Shown piece by piece: positions 11,801-25,400 of a stretch of DNA of 64,000 nt (within the stretch, counting starts at the first letter, position 1; every line of letters begins with the position of its first letter). Below the pieces are notes generated by a model. That model had not been told where the DNA came from. It worked only from the letters and a program-made list of their open reading frames with translations, and ran no database searches. Source of the stretch: Eumeta japonica (taxonomy: Eukaryota > Arthropoda > Insecta > Lepidoptera > Psychidae); NCBI GenBank assembly GCA_005406025.1, contig BGZK01000098.1, positions 186,001-250,000 on the forward strand, written 5' to 3'. Position numbers and translations under genes: made by a program.

Positions 11801-13991
11801 TTAATTTTTGCTTTACCTCTCATTGTAGTATAGCAAATATAATTTTCCATATCTTTTAGTTAAGAAATAAATAATGAAAATTATTTAAATAATTAAAAAT
11901 AGTTTTGTTATAAAACTTGTATATGAACTTTCCATTTATGACAAAAAAAATAAAATTCAAAAACCCTATTGTCAATACAATATCATTAAACAAAATTCAG
12001 AGTATTTATCTTTATTATCTTCAGTTGACTGAAGTTCACTGGGCCATAGTTCACCCTCCGTTTCCACAACTTCGACAATGTTTCATAACTCAGTTTTAGC
12101 TATTTTGGTTTGCTAGGATTTGTTCAAGTTGGAGATATTGTCTTATTACACTTTTTCGCGTTATTAGTTTTTTAGTAACTAGTGTCCAGAATCAGAATCT
12201 AATCAATTCATGCTTATCAGAATTTAAATCTGGTTTATAGTTAGATATGTGTAATATTCTTTTTTTGTCTTCAATCCTTTTTTCGTCTGGATTCTTACTT
12301 GAGAAAGTTGTTACTTAAATACAAGTCATGGGTCCGCTTTCATACTTGGCTTTCATATTTCAAGGCATATTTCATTATGAACAAAAATTAGACGCCTGCC
12401 TGCAACATACATTATCATGTTGCATGCAACCCACACCTGACTCCAATCTGTTCTTCCACTACCAATCCCCATTCAACGAATTCAATATTGATTCGAGAGG
12501 ATTGACATATCGAATAACTGAGCAAGTGTTGATTGATTATTTATCTTAGTCCACTAATTGGCTAATTCTAAGAAGCATCTAATTATGGATTTTCATGAAT
12601 TAACATTTCACACAATAGAATAAACATTAGTCGTGAGCGGGTAATTAGTCGCTTGATTGCTTAGTAACTGATCCTTTGTTTTAGCGAAGACATATTTTCT
12701 TTTGTATATGTAATAGAAATTCGATTATTGAGTTGCTGTATATATTATTTTTTTATCTATCTGATACTTGCGTAACATTTTTTTTTTGCTTATTATCAAG
12801 AAACTATATAAATTTTATACATACCTACTGTCATTAGTTGTTTTTCAATCTGATCTGAAAGTTGATAATTTGTCTACTGTCTAATTCTACCCTTATACTG
12901 AACGCAAGGAAAACGATAAGAAAAACGAGAAAGATTTCATTAAAAATCTTGGACATCACTCGGAAAATGGTCGAAATAGATTCCTAGAACCCTAAAAGAT
13001 CTGGTTAAAATTCCATTAAAAAAAATCGGGGTAAAAACAGTAAGTTCAATTTGCATAGCGGAAAGTTAAAAATGCATAAAATGGATTAGATAGTTGTCGG
13101 TTGTTTCATTTTGGCCACTTGAATGCACGGGGAGTATAGACAATAATTGTAAGCAAAGACCTATGAATTTACGGTACTGAAGAATTGTCGATTGAATTCA
13201 TATGATATTGTTTTGTGAACATAAGCGGATGATTTCCAAATGGTTCAAACAAATCGGATTTTTAAAAACAATTAAAATTATAATCATTTTACAATAAATT
13301 TATTATTCATTAATTATTGTTTATTTTATTTGCTACCAAAACGAATACCCCAAAAACTATAGTAAGCTTGAGGTTGTGTGAATAAAAGTTATATTTTATT
13401 ATAATATTAATTTTATTTAGAGAACCATTGAATTAGTTGGTATTGACTAGATTGTTTCGCACATAAATGTTTTTAAATACGCAACTTTTGACGTTACAAA
13501 AAATGTCAATATGTGCACACATAGTAAACAAATAGCTAAAATATGCTACACAATTGCACGTACCATAAACGCTTTATGAGATCTTTTCTTTGTAAGGTTT
13601 ACAACATATAAATATTTGGTGTTTTCCTTAAATTAAATATAAATAGTACTTATTTCTAAATAGTGAAGTATGTAATATGTATATCGCATACACATTGAAA
13701 TATCGCCTATCTAACGACATATTTACAAAAAAAGGGGAGAACTGGAAGACAAGGATTCCGTAATCAGAAGTGTTGAAACTAAGGAGTTTTGGTAGAATAT
13801 ATAAGCTATACTTCGTCATAGTATTTGCTATGACGCAGAACGGCCAATAGAAACAAGTTTTGGCACATTGAATTTCATCAGTGATTTTCAAAAACCGGCT
13901 TCTTGCCAAATAACTTTGTTATATTTTTGAAAAGTATACTGGGACGCATTTTTTTTTTCTCGGTAAGACTTTACATCTAAATTAAACTATA

Positions 13992-14406
13992 CTACAAGTC
14001 GGTGGACATGGGCGGTTCATCTTCCGGCTCGGGGGCTTCTGTCTGTGACCTCTGCTGCGGCCGCGGAAGAAGGAGCCCGTGGTCACGGACCGGAAGCGGA
14101 AGGAGCGCGGCGCGCCGTTCGTCGCCTCTCGGGGAGGTGTCGCGCACCTTGGGGGAGCGGTCGCGTTGCTGCGGCCGGGTCCGCGACGAGAAGCTGGCGG
14201 CCTTGAGCCGGGATTTCGAAGTTTTCGCGTCTGTTCTACTGCAGTCGACGGTGGAGATGTGCGGTGAGGGCTCGTGCGAGACGGTGGGCGTGTGCGGCGC
14301 GCTGAGGCTGCTGGCGGGCGCGGCGTGCGCCGGGTGGTGGCGTCGGTCGACCAGGCTGCTGGTGTGCGGCCGGAAACCGGTTTCGGTGCCATACACGTGG
14401 CTGATG
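13992..14406 (-). CDS. Ac78C: Ac78C last exon: Ser/Pro/Arg-rich tail, ends STDL
   Basis: Acceptor CATTCACAG at 14407 onwards; stop TAG at 13992-13994. It encodes residues 1271-1408, starting [14 protein letters not shown] and ending [12 protein letters not shown]. The whole exon is low-complexity, rich in Ser, Pro, Arg and His, and GC-rich. Phase 2 at its start matches the donors at both 19759 and 19602, so it can join to either. The two other open frames over this exon, one on each strand, are shadows caused by the GC-rich composition. The final STDL fits a class I PDZ-binding motif. Confidence 0.75.
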
Positions 14407-17400
14407 CTGTGAATGTCAACGATTAGGTATACTAAAGGAGACTGATATTGAAATTTGAGTTATACGACATGGTGAAGAAAGAAGCAAATTTCATTCAAAA
14501 TACCATCGGCAAGTCATTCCTCTTTTAGTGTAGGAGCTAGCAACGTTATCGAGAGAGAATTTCAGGTCAGCTGATTTATTGATATGTCGTCTCTTTTGCT
14601 CTTTCGGTTAGGGTCTGGGCTGTCTGGCTGGCGGTAGCGGTTGCGTTTGCCTGTGCGCATCCTACGTGTACGGGTAATGATACTAACTTTTAAAATATTT
14701 TTAAGAAGGTTCATTTTTAATATTTTAACTTTAGATAAGCTTAACAAACATCCATCTCTTATTGCCAGACATTTTTGTCATTGCTAACAATGAGCCAGAC
14801 GCCAATTTTGATTTTTTTTTAATTAAAAATTCAAAGTATTTCAGTATGTCTGTAATTTTAATATTGTGTTGCTTAAGTATGAAAAGACCTAAAATTAATT
14901 TGTCAGACACTAATTCAGTTAAACCTTGTATCAGAACGATAAAGTCCTGAAAAGTCGTACAGTATGATACTACTGGTTAGAGAAGGGCAGTTGAGAGTGC
15001 TCTTAGCGTGGGGTCAGATGGCGTCAGTCTAATGATGGCGTCGCTAAAGCCACTTGTTTGAGATTGTGTTGCTTTTAATATATTATAATACTTTAAAATT
15101 TTGTTACGGTGTCCAGTGATAAAATGTGGAGAGCAATTACCGTCATCAATTGCAGTTATTATTATTCAAATTAAGTATGAAATAGAATATCTATTAAATA
15201 ATAACTAAAATATTATATACCGATTGAAAAAAACAGTAGTCTTAATTTTTTTCGTTGTTACAGAAGATAAAATATTAGAAGACACCAACGATATCGAAGA
15301 CGACATCACTAATTCTGAGAACGAGACGACGATTCGACGTTTATGAAGATGCATCTTTCTTTAGTGATACTATCATAGAATAGAAAATCTTCAACTATTT
15401 GTAATTCGCGTGTAGTGACGAGAGTATTACAGATAAAAAAAAAAAAACCTTTTGAACCTTCATTAATGCTTTCTTTATTTCCTGCAATCTAATTCAGTTT
15501 TTATTGAAATTTTATAATTATTTTTTTTTTATTTTAAAATTTTATCATGTAACTTGTACTTCTGTTATGGCCCTGATTAAACAAAAGGCTTGAAAATAAT
15601 TGTTGCCTTGCTAAATGCTAATAAAAATTACTATTAAAAAGTATTTGGATGATTAGAAAACATTAAAAATGATTATAAATCAAATTCTTTAAAATATTTT
15701 TAATCACTTTATCTAATTAGGGTTTTTTTCTATCTCGTTCTCAGCAATTTATTCTGCAATTGTTTCTCTTTATCCAATAGTATCATACTGTACGAATTTT
15801 CAGGACTTTATCGTTCTAGTACACGGCTTAACAACTGCATTAGTGTCTGGCAAATTAATTTTAGGTCTTTTCATACTTAAACAACATAATATTAAAATTA
15901 CAGACAAACTGAAATACTTTGAATTTTTAATAAAAAAAAAAAAAATCAAAATATCATTGTTAGCAATGATAAAAATGTCTGGCAATAAGAGATGGATGTT
16001 TGTTAAGCTTATCTAAAGTTAAAATATTAAAAATGAACCTTCTTAAAAATATTTTAAAAGTTAGTATCATTACCCATACTCGTAGGATGCGCACAGGCAA
16101 ACTCAACCGCTACCGCCAGCCAGACAGCCCAGACCCTAACCGAAAGAGCAAGAGAGACGAGATATCAAAAAAATCAGCTGACCTGAAATTCTTGTTTTCC
16201 CGACGTTGCTAGCTCCCGTACTATTTTATGATGTCGTTTTTAACTTCGAAAGAGAGCTTGAGAAATGTGATTAAATTGCTGAGATAGGTCGAGAGGTGCA
16301 TAATGTTTAACGAATAAGTATTACAAAACACTATTAGATCGAAATTGTTATCGCTATTGTAAAAAATAGCACTAAGAAAAATTTTGCAATCTAACAGTTG
16401 GCACTATTTAAATAAAATGTTGATATAAATTTTGCGATAAAACAGATGGCACTATTTGAATAAAACATAAATTTTGTGATGTGATACGTGGCACTACTTA
16501 AATAAAACACATAAATTTCGCATTATAAGTATTTTTGTTGAGAATTAATTTGAGCAACTGTTCCCGTTGATAGTTGTTAGGTATATGCCTACACCAAACT
16601 TGAATACCGCAAGTGAAGTTTGAAAAAATGAACAAACACCATTAAGAAAAATATCACACAAAATGCTTTGGAATTTTTATACCGGTCGTCGGCAAAGGCA
16701 TTTCGATGATTTTACGAAACCATCGAAATGAATCATCGCAATACTTTAAAATTAAGGTGAATGTTTATTAATTTTAATTTTCCCCGAAAACTGACAATTT
16801 AATGACAATCTGTGAATGAGTCGAGATTGCGTGATCTGAATAGTCTCATAAATAAACATACGTCTTGATTAAAAGTAAAATATTACTGGTGTTTACTCTT
16901 TAAGAGTTGACTTTCATACATAACCCGCTATACATAAATTAGTTGGGTTGCGAAAGCGAGTGTTACAAAAAGTTAAATCGATTTCATATTGTTTTGCTAC
17001 GCAACATATTCGCGCATTTAATTTCGAACGCGTGTATTTTTCTTCCATTGCTAATTTATACATGTCTTAATTTTAACTCGAATAAGCTAAGCTTTCGGTG
17101 TATAAGGTGTTAAATATTATTGTCATTATTATCAATAATTTAATGTGAGTTTTGGAGTTTTATTTCAAGTTTTATTGTGTAATATAATTTACAAATCAAT
17201 ATAAATAAATATGAATAAAAGCATATATACGCGTTCATTACTACAAGAAATGCGTTTATTTACCCCCTTTGTAAATTGTACACGTTCCAAAACAATTATT
17301 CTTATGAAGTAAATTCCAATTGCTCTTCAAAATTGACAATCATCCTTTTTTCTTTGCACTTTTAATTCTATGATAGCATATATATTCATTTTTTATTAAT

Positions 17401-20400
17401 ATCTATTCTTATTATAGAATTAAGGAGCTTCTATTTTGACCATGTTATAATGTCCATGAATAATTTTTTAATATCTTGTAACCTGTCATTCGTAAATTTA
17501 CAAGTGACAAGATAATAAAATTTATTGCAGCACCTATTTTATTTATATACTGTCATCTGCTAGATCACAACATTTTCTCACTGTTTTATTTCAATAGCGC
17601 CATCTGTTAAATCACAAATTTTTATCTCAGTATTCTATTTAAATAGCGCCATCTGATGTATCGAAAAATGTATCTCAGTATTCTATTTAAATAGCACCAT
17701 CTGATATACCTAAAAATGTATCTCAGTATTCTATTTAAATAGCGCCATCTGATGTATCGAAAAATGTATCTCAGATATTTAAATAGCACCATCTGATATA
17801 CCTAAAAATGTATCTCAGTATTCTATTTAAATAGCGCCATCTGATATACCTAAAAATGTATCTCAGTATTCTATTTAAATAGCGCCATCTGATATACCTA
17901 AAAATGTATCTCAGTATTCTATTTAAATAGCACCATCTGATATACCTAAAAATGTATCTCAGTATTCTATTTAAATAGCACCATCTGATATACCTAAAAA
18001 TGTATCTCAGTATTTATTTAAATAGCACCATCTGATATACCTAAAAATGTATCTCAGTATTCTATTTAAATAGCACCATCTGATATATCTAAAAATGTAT
18101 CTCAGTATTCTATTTAAATAGCGCCATCTGATATACCTAAAAATGTATCTCAGTATTCTATTTAAATAGCGCCATCTGATGTATCTAAAAATGTATCTCA
18201 GTATTCTATTTAAATAGCGCCATCTGATGTATCTAAAAATGTATCTCAGTATTCTATTTAAATAGCGCCATCTGATGTATCTAAAAATGTATCTCAGTAT
18301 TCTATTTAAATAGCACCATTTGATATACCTAAAAATGTATCTCAGTATTCTATTTAAATAGCACCATCTGATATACCTAAAAATGTATCTCAGTATTCTA
18401 TTTACATAGCGCCATCTGATGTATCTAAAAATGTATCTCAGTATTCTATTTAAATAGCGCCATCTGTTACATTGAAAAATGTATCAGGTAGATGCGGCAA
18501 TCCAGTAACGTAATTGCATTCGAATCATGAACGAATTGATATTTTTTTTATTTGATCAAAGTCACAAAATTTGTGATATAAATCTTAAATTGAAAATCGT
18601 AAAAAGTATTTATAAATTATTTATAAAAAATAAGTTATAATTTCAATGTAATAGCATTTTATGTAAAAAATCTTTTTACATTCTACTGATCTGCCACCAG
18701 TACTGTGCCATGTTATGATAAATATATTATTAAAGCTCGTTACGCATGATAAAGGTATCGCAAGAGCAAGTAATTTATATCACGAACTATCGACATTTTT
18801 TTTAATTAAACATACAGTACAACGCACGAAACTACCCGTTTGTATTTTCTACGAATAATGCAATATGCAGGTAAATGCTTCTCGACCCCTCCTTCTTCTC
18901 CCCCGCGTTCTTATTTTACGCCGTTGCGACGCTTTCGTGACTAACTTCACAGCGGCAGAGTTTCGTGCATTGTACTGTACAAGCTTTCTTGAAATTTTTG
19001 AAATGTGGTTTAACTTTATATTAAAGTCAGAACTTTGAACATTTTCTAACTTAACGTACGTAAACGATCGCGTTTTTCAAATAATCTACATGATTTAATA
19101 ACGATTTCCATAATAACGGAATAAAAGACTATTGTCTATGGAGAGGATTTTTTAAATTAAAATAAAGTAATTTTGTTTCAAGGATCTCCGTTCTCATATT
19201 ATGGTCGAGGAAAAATTTTTTTCGTATTTCATAAGTAAAAAGTTGCAGTAAAATCTCTTTGACTGTGCTTTTCGTCCCCTCATATTTTCACCTGTTTCGG
19301 TTTTTTCAGAATTCTTGAAGTAATGTTAGGTTAACATTGCTGTTGCTGAATAATCTGGCATATATATGTATATTATAATTAAATGTCAATAATATACGAT
19401 AAAAAATATCTAAAACTTGTATATAATATGCGAAAAAACTTTTTCCCGATATCGTATTTACAGGTTTTTGCATTTTTGTATATAACTTAATATTTCAGCA
19501 ATTAAATTGTATAAATGGACGTCACTGATGAGGGGCTTTGTGACGGGGGTAATTATAAACGCTAATCCATTAATAAATAGATGCGTGTCCTGTCCAGGTA
19601 CCATAAGTTGCCGTAGTCTGTGGTGGAACGCGTTGAATCTTCGTCCAGTATGATGCGTACGGACCTTTTTATTGTCTAGACTCATACGATAGGCGGTAAT
19701 AAATAATTGTGTAGCTACTTATGACCGTTATTTAGACCGTTATTTCTCAAGAGCCCACCTGTACTGGAAGGGCCGCGGCGGACCTCGCATCCTTTCGTTG
19801 AGCCGCAGCGAGATGGTCTTGCGGCGCTGAGTGTCCGCGCGCAGGGACGTCGATCTGCTGGTTTCTGAGCACACGGCAAATTGTACAAAATTAAAGACTT
19901 GTCCGTTGAAATGAAGTAAAATTTACTGATTTCGTTGCTCTTTATCACTAGCCATTCATGAAAAGGAGAAAAATTGACGAAAGAGAAAGTAATTATACGA
20001 TGTGGAATTTGATTAAAATTGCGAGAAACCACATAAACAGATCTCACCATAATTTGACTAAACCTTTTTCGTTGTATATCTTTAAGCATATATTTTTCAT
20101 AAATCTATGAAATATGTAACAAATGAAAGATTGAAAACTCACTTCGAATAGCGTTTTAATATAAAGTCTTTTCCATCCCCTGTGTTTTGCAAAATCAAAA
20201 AATCGAAATCAAAAATAGCTTTATTTCGTAAATAATAAAAATTACATTTGAAATGACTCATGAACTGTTGTTGTCGACATTAACATTACCACTTTTCCAA
20301 AGCTGATTCACCATGCGAAGGCAAGAAATTCAAGGTTTGCTCTTTTTTACTCATCAATACAAAATACTGAGTAATTAATAATTTAGTACAACACTAATAG

Positions 20401-22355
20401 CCCAGCAGTTCAACACCATGGGGGTTTTTCTCATTAAGATACTTAGACACGGTATAATACAAAGCTGGTAAAACACAGACAAACACGACAATATCAAAGC
20501 GTACCTTTGGGCTTTCCGCCGGTCCCTTCGAGCGGTTGCGCGTGCATCCGCCGGGCCTGCAGCATGGTGATGACGAGCGCGGCCAGCGAGCGGTGAGCGG
20601 CCGGCTGGCGCGCGGCCGGCGCCCGGCGCGTCTCCCCTTTGCCGCGCACCCACCAAGTTTCCATCCTCCCTTTACCCTTGACTTCGACTATCCCACGAGC
20701 TTCCAGATCGTAACCTCGTCTCTCGAGCAGCTGTCGCAGAAAAGTGCATACGGTTAGTACATGGCTAACTTATGAAATATATTTTGCTCTTTATAAAGTA
20801 CCCAGTATTCATAAAGGATAATTTAAAAAGTTGACCGGATGGATTGTATATATTCTACTGACCGTATATTAGCCCTGGTGATGAAGCAAATCATGTCTTT
20901 CATAATAACTAAACTGCGTTTAAGATTTATAACTCTTTCAACTTTTTTTTCTTTTGGAAAATTTCTATCATGACACCATTCTTCTTTTGTAACACGAGAT
21001 ATAAAATTAAACTTTTCCAATATGATGTTTTAGGATAACTCTACGCGATAGCTTATACAGCAGCTACATTTGGTGGGGAAGCTTATTCACGGGCAACATT
21101 TTCTAACGGATTTCACAGATTCAAAAGTGTTAGAGAGAGTTTTGGAAACGAACTTTGTTCCGGACGCTTTTCGAGAAAATACAAATGCAGTGGTCGCAGA
21201 TCGCGGACTAGAGATTGTTTCATGGGGGGTGCAGGTAAATATTTATAAATATATGAATGTTCGAAAGGGATGTCTAAAATGGTTATTTTTTATTGAAAGA
21301 CAAAAAACCCCCTATGTATAACATACATTTTAATTTTAATGCAAAACAACATGTACTCATTTCATCTATAAGAGCTATGAAGCGTTGCTATATAATTAGG
21401 ATCATATAACAAACCGGCAGTAGAGTGTAGCGTTTTGAAATTGTAGTGAATCCACCTGAAATTGTGATCATATCTCGTCTGTGCTACTCGAAAATTCGAA
21501 ACCTTCATGAAAGTTTTCACATGTCCTAGCACTGCGTAACCCAGAAAGAGCTTGGTGTTCGCCGATACCTGTTTGGTGTACTTGGTGACCTGGATCCTAT
21601 CGAGCGCGCCCGTGCTCTCCATGCGCGACGCCTCGTTGACGGTGTCGCCCCAGATGTCGTACACGGGCTTGCGCGCGCCGATCACGCCCCCCACCAGCGG
21701 ACCGCAGCTGATGCCTGGTCGGAATGAAGTGCAGGTAGTCTATTGTTTATTGCCTCATAAGGTTAGATTTTTTTTATAAATCGCTCTCCGTCGATCACTG
21801 GTCGACATACTAAATATAAATATTGGTTGTGTGCAAAATACCATAGAGTTATTTATATACTTTTCATTGTTATAATTAATACAAGTGGTTTGTCCAAGAG
21901 GAACAAGACCGTAAGTTCGGGAGTCATGTTAGAATTTAATAATTTAGACCGAGATTAAGAATGTGATTGAAAGAGAAATCGCTCCAGATAAAAATAAAGT
22001 GATTCAATCCATGTCCACCTAGATGGGGCCGCAAGCACATCTATTTACTAATAAAGTAGTCATTATTGAAGTAATTTATTCATATCTTATGCATATACAG
22101 CATATGAAAACCACTAGAGAGAAAAAAATAAGAAATTTATTTTATATCCACTCGGGTGGAGCCGCTTGCATCTTCAGCAAATAATAAAATAATTGTTAAT
22201 AAATGAGATTATTAAGACTTTTTACGGATACATTAAAATAAACTTTTAAACGAAAGTTTTTTTTTTTAAGTATCTCATTTGCTATAAATAAACTTATGCT
22301 TCGAATTCGTAATTTAACTCTTGTCTATCATTGTTGTGCCATCTTTTATTGATTT

Positions 22356-22403
<48 letters not shown>

Positions 22404-25400
22404 CTACGGGGAGTGTTTTATACAATATGCATTAGGGGTTGTTTATTTATTGTGTAAGACGGTTTTTGAACATCTCTTATTTTTCCTTAGAAGGGTCGGT
22501 AGGGGAGTGTTCATGGTTCTTACGTAAACATGGTTTAAACAATGAATATAGTTTGAGAAAGCGCGTGTTCTCCGCGGCGCGGCAGAGGTACGTGGTACAA
22601 TGGCAACATTCCCGCGTCGTCCGGAAGAATATGCTCAGTTACGCATCGAAAGGGCTGTGAAATTTCATAAAAAATCTTTTTGGCTTTGATTCCAAAATAC
22701 AAAAAGAGCTGACTTTAAGTGTATATTCAAGATGAAGTCAAGAAGTGACATGCCACATCAACAATAATGTAGACGTTGTTGAATGTACGGACGTCGACTA
22801 CGCGGTGATGTCACGAATATTGTCATAAATTAGGCACGAGAACCGACCACAATAGAGATGTTCCAGTGGCTGATCAACTTGTTGAGTGGTGGTTGAGTCT
22901 TTGGGTTGATCGAAATATTACATAATTGACTTAAGTATTAAATTTGTTATCGCAAACAAAGGTGTTTTTTTTTTATATATTTCCATTATTTCTTTATAGT
23001 TTTAGTAGATACTTTATCTTAGGTAATATTTGTTGGGAGGGGGGCAGAGCGTCTACCAATTTTTACGATTTCTTACATTCTAGGGGGTCATTAAGCATTA
23101 AAAATTGTCTCATTTATTCATAATTGTTCTAAATTAGTCATGATGGCGGTACCTAATAAGTAATTGATTACGGATACGATTGAGTACTGACCGACTCGCA
23201 AGCGGAAGTTGTTGTTGCTGTGCTTGTTGATGTCGTCGAGCGCAGGCCGCATGGCGAACGCGAACTCCACCAGCGCGCATGCGTGCTCGCACTCGCCCTC
23301 GCCCTCGCCCTCGCCTTGGCCCTGCGCGATGTGGGGCGTCTCATTAAACGGGTAGACATAAATCACAGGCAAGATACTTGTCTTTAACCTTTGGTAATAA
23401 ATTAATGTTTAAAATTATGTTTTGGACTATGATAAATTAATATGCCTTTTTTGATTTTTTTTTAGCATTTAATCTATATCCCTTTGGGAAATACTCGAAA
23501 ACAAGTACGTTTGGGTAGCAATGGTAATATTACTTTGGCGATGGCTGATTTATTCCCAGGAAAAAAAATAAGGCACCTATCTTTATTCATGAATTCAAAA
23601 CATTTACATAAATCAATCGATAAAGTAAAATATCCTGTTAACTTTGTGATACAACTAGAAAAATAATTGTGGACAGGTGTTTATAAATACTAAAAAATCT
23701 AATGCAATACTTATATGTTTAGTGACGTAATGGTATCTGTATGTCGTTAAACATGCCATAATCGTTTTTAAAAACGATATGTACGTATGAGACTACAGCT
23801 CCATCGACCACAAACTATTTCATGGCAATAAGCAATTATATCCTTGTTATTATAATATTGATTTGTAATCCATTATTATTGTTACATTATTCGTATTTAA
23901 TGGGATCATTTTTAATGTTTGAAACGTCATTTTTCTTGTTATAATTAACAAGTGTACAAAAGAGGCGTTCATCTATTTACTATCAAAGGCATCTGTATAC
24001 AAACAGAAATACATGTACATAGATTGTATTTATTTTTAAACTTATGACTAACCAAATACAATAAGGCAAATCAGATTCGAAACATTTCATTTTAAAATAT
24101 GAAATCAATTTTTAATTATGTATGACTGTGAGGATCTCACAAATTTTTTTTTTAGATAAAATGTTCTGAAGGACTGTAATTCTAAATGGGTTTATTCTTA
24201 CTTTGATGTCTGGATTTAGACCCGAAGCTGCCATGTACGTTGAACCGATCGTTTTGATCTTCTCTATACATCTAAAGCGCGGCTCGCTCAGTAGTTTGTC
24301 GAAATCGACTGTAAAACACAAAGAAAATTATTTGTGCCTTGTGTTGTTTTGTAATTACATTGTTTTTTTGTGATCTGGAAACAACATGGACTTTGTATTA
24401 CAGATATATTTTGTTAAAAATAGATACTACGTAAATAATCCAATACACGTATGAAGTTAATTGAATTTTGTGTTGTTGATCCTATCCGGTAACACTTTTT
24501 CCATAGCCTAAATATCCATAGTGCATATTAACGAAATGCGTTTTTTCGTCGCTTTGTCATCGATTTCGATAACAATTTCCGTTATTAAATAGTTTCATCT
24601 ATAACTAAGTAAACGTCGATTATTTTAATCATTGTTCTCTTTAATAAACCGAATACAGGTTTTTAAAAGATGCATTAATCACCCTGAACACAAAGTAGTG
24701 TTCTTAACTTCAGGAATGACTTTTCTTGACTGTAGGAATTTTACCATTGACAGTGCGGAAAAGAGCACTACTTTGTGACCAGGGTGATTAAAAAACCTGT
24801 ATTCGGTTTATCGTACTGTCAATAGTAAAATACCTTTTTAGGTACACATCAGAATTCTTAGCGAATCTTCTTAGGAAGTCACCAATAGAAACAGAGTGAT
24901 TCAATTTAATGTGGGAGTGAATGAAAATGTAATCTGTATTATTCTATAATTTTTATATCACAAAGAATAAGAATAATTTATATAGTTTTTATGAGAACAA
25001 TTTGGTAGTTCACTTCAACTAAAAATAGATATAGAAACTCCGGAGTGAACACCAGTGGGGAATAAATTCGGGATCGGAAGTGAATTCAAAAAAACTGGTT
25101 AGTTGTTTTCGAAGGCAGATTAAAAAAATATTTTAATAGATTTTTGAAGCCGGTTTTTATATTGTTTTTTTGGAAAATCTATTTTTCAATTTTCTATTAA
25201 ACCGCATACAATAGAAATATATCCCAATCTGTTTTTTATTTTCAATTATTTTTTCGACTCACCATTGCTCTCTATAACTTGTTATGCCCGTTAAAATAAA
25301 TATACAAATTTAAATTATGAATATTCATTTTACGATATACGAAACGAGCACAATATTAAAAAAAAAAGTACACTATTGGCATGGGAATAAAAAGCATATG

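Larger units (their letters stand above)
9735..13991. other. Convergent intergenic tract (3' UTRs and AT-rich DNA)
   Basis: This 4.3-kb stretch separates the stop codons of the two converging genes. It must hold both 3' untranslated regions. Several AATAAA signals for FARP occur on the + strand (10184-10189 and others further on); for the cyclase, TTTATT motifs around 13395-13420 are possible - strand signals. Apart from the promoter-like patch and fragment at 11401-11800, I see no gene. Confidence 0.6.

Noticed and set aside
14002..14412. 136-codon frame on the + strand
   Set aside because: Antisense shadow of the GC-rich last cyclase exon; Cys/Ser/Gly/Arg composition with no recognisable fold.
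13982..14419. 145-codon - strand frame over the last exon
   Set aside because: A shifted frame of the same exon; it is not in phase with the upstream donors.
22321..22527. Frame with a Tyr-Ile run
   Set aside because: Produced by a TA microsatellite.
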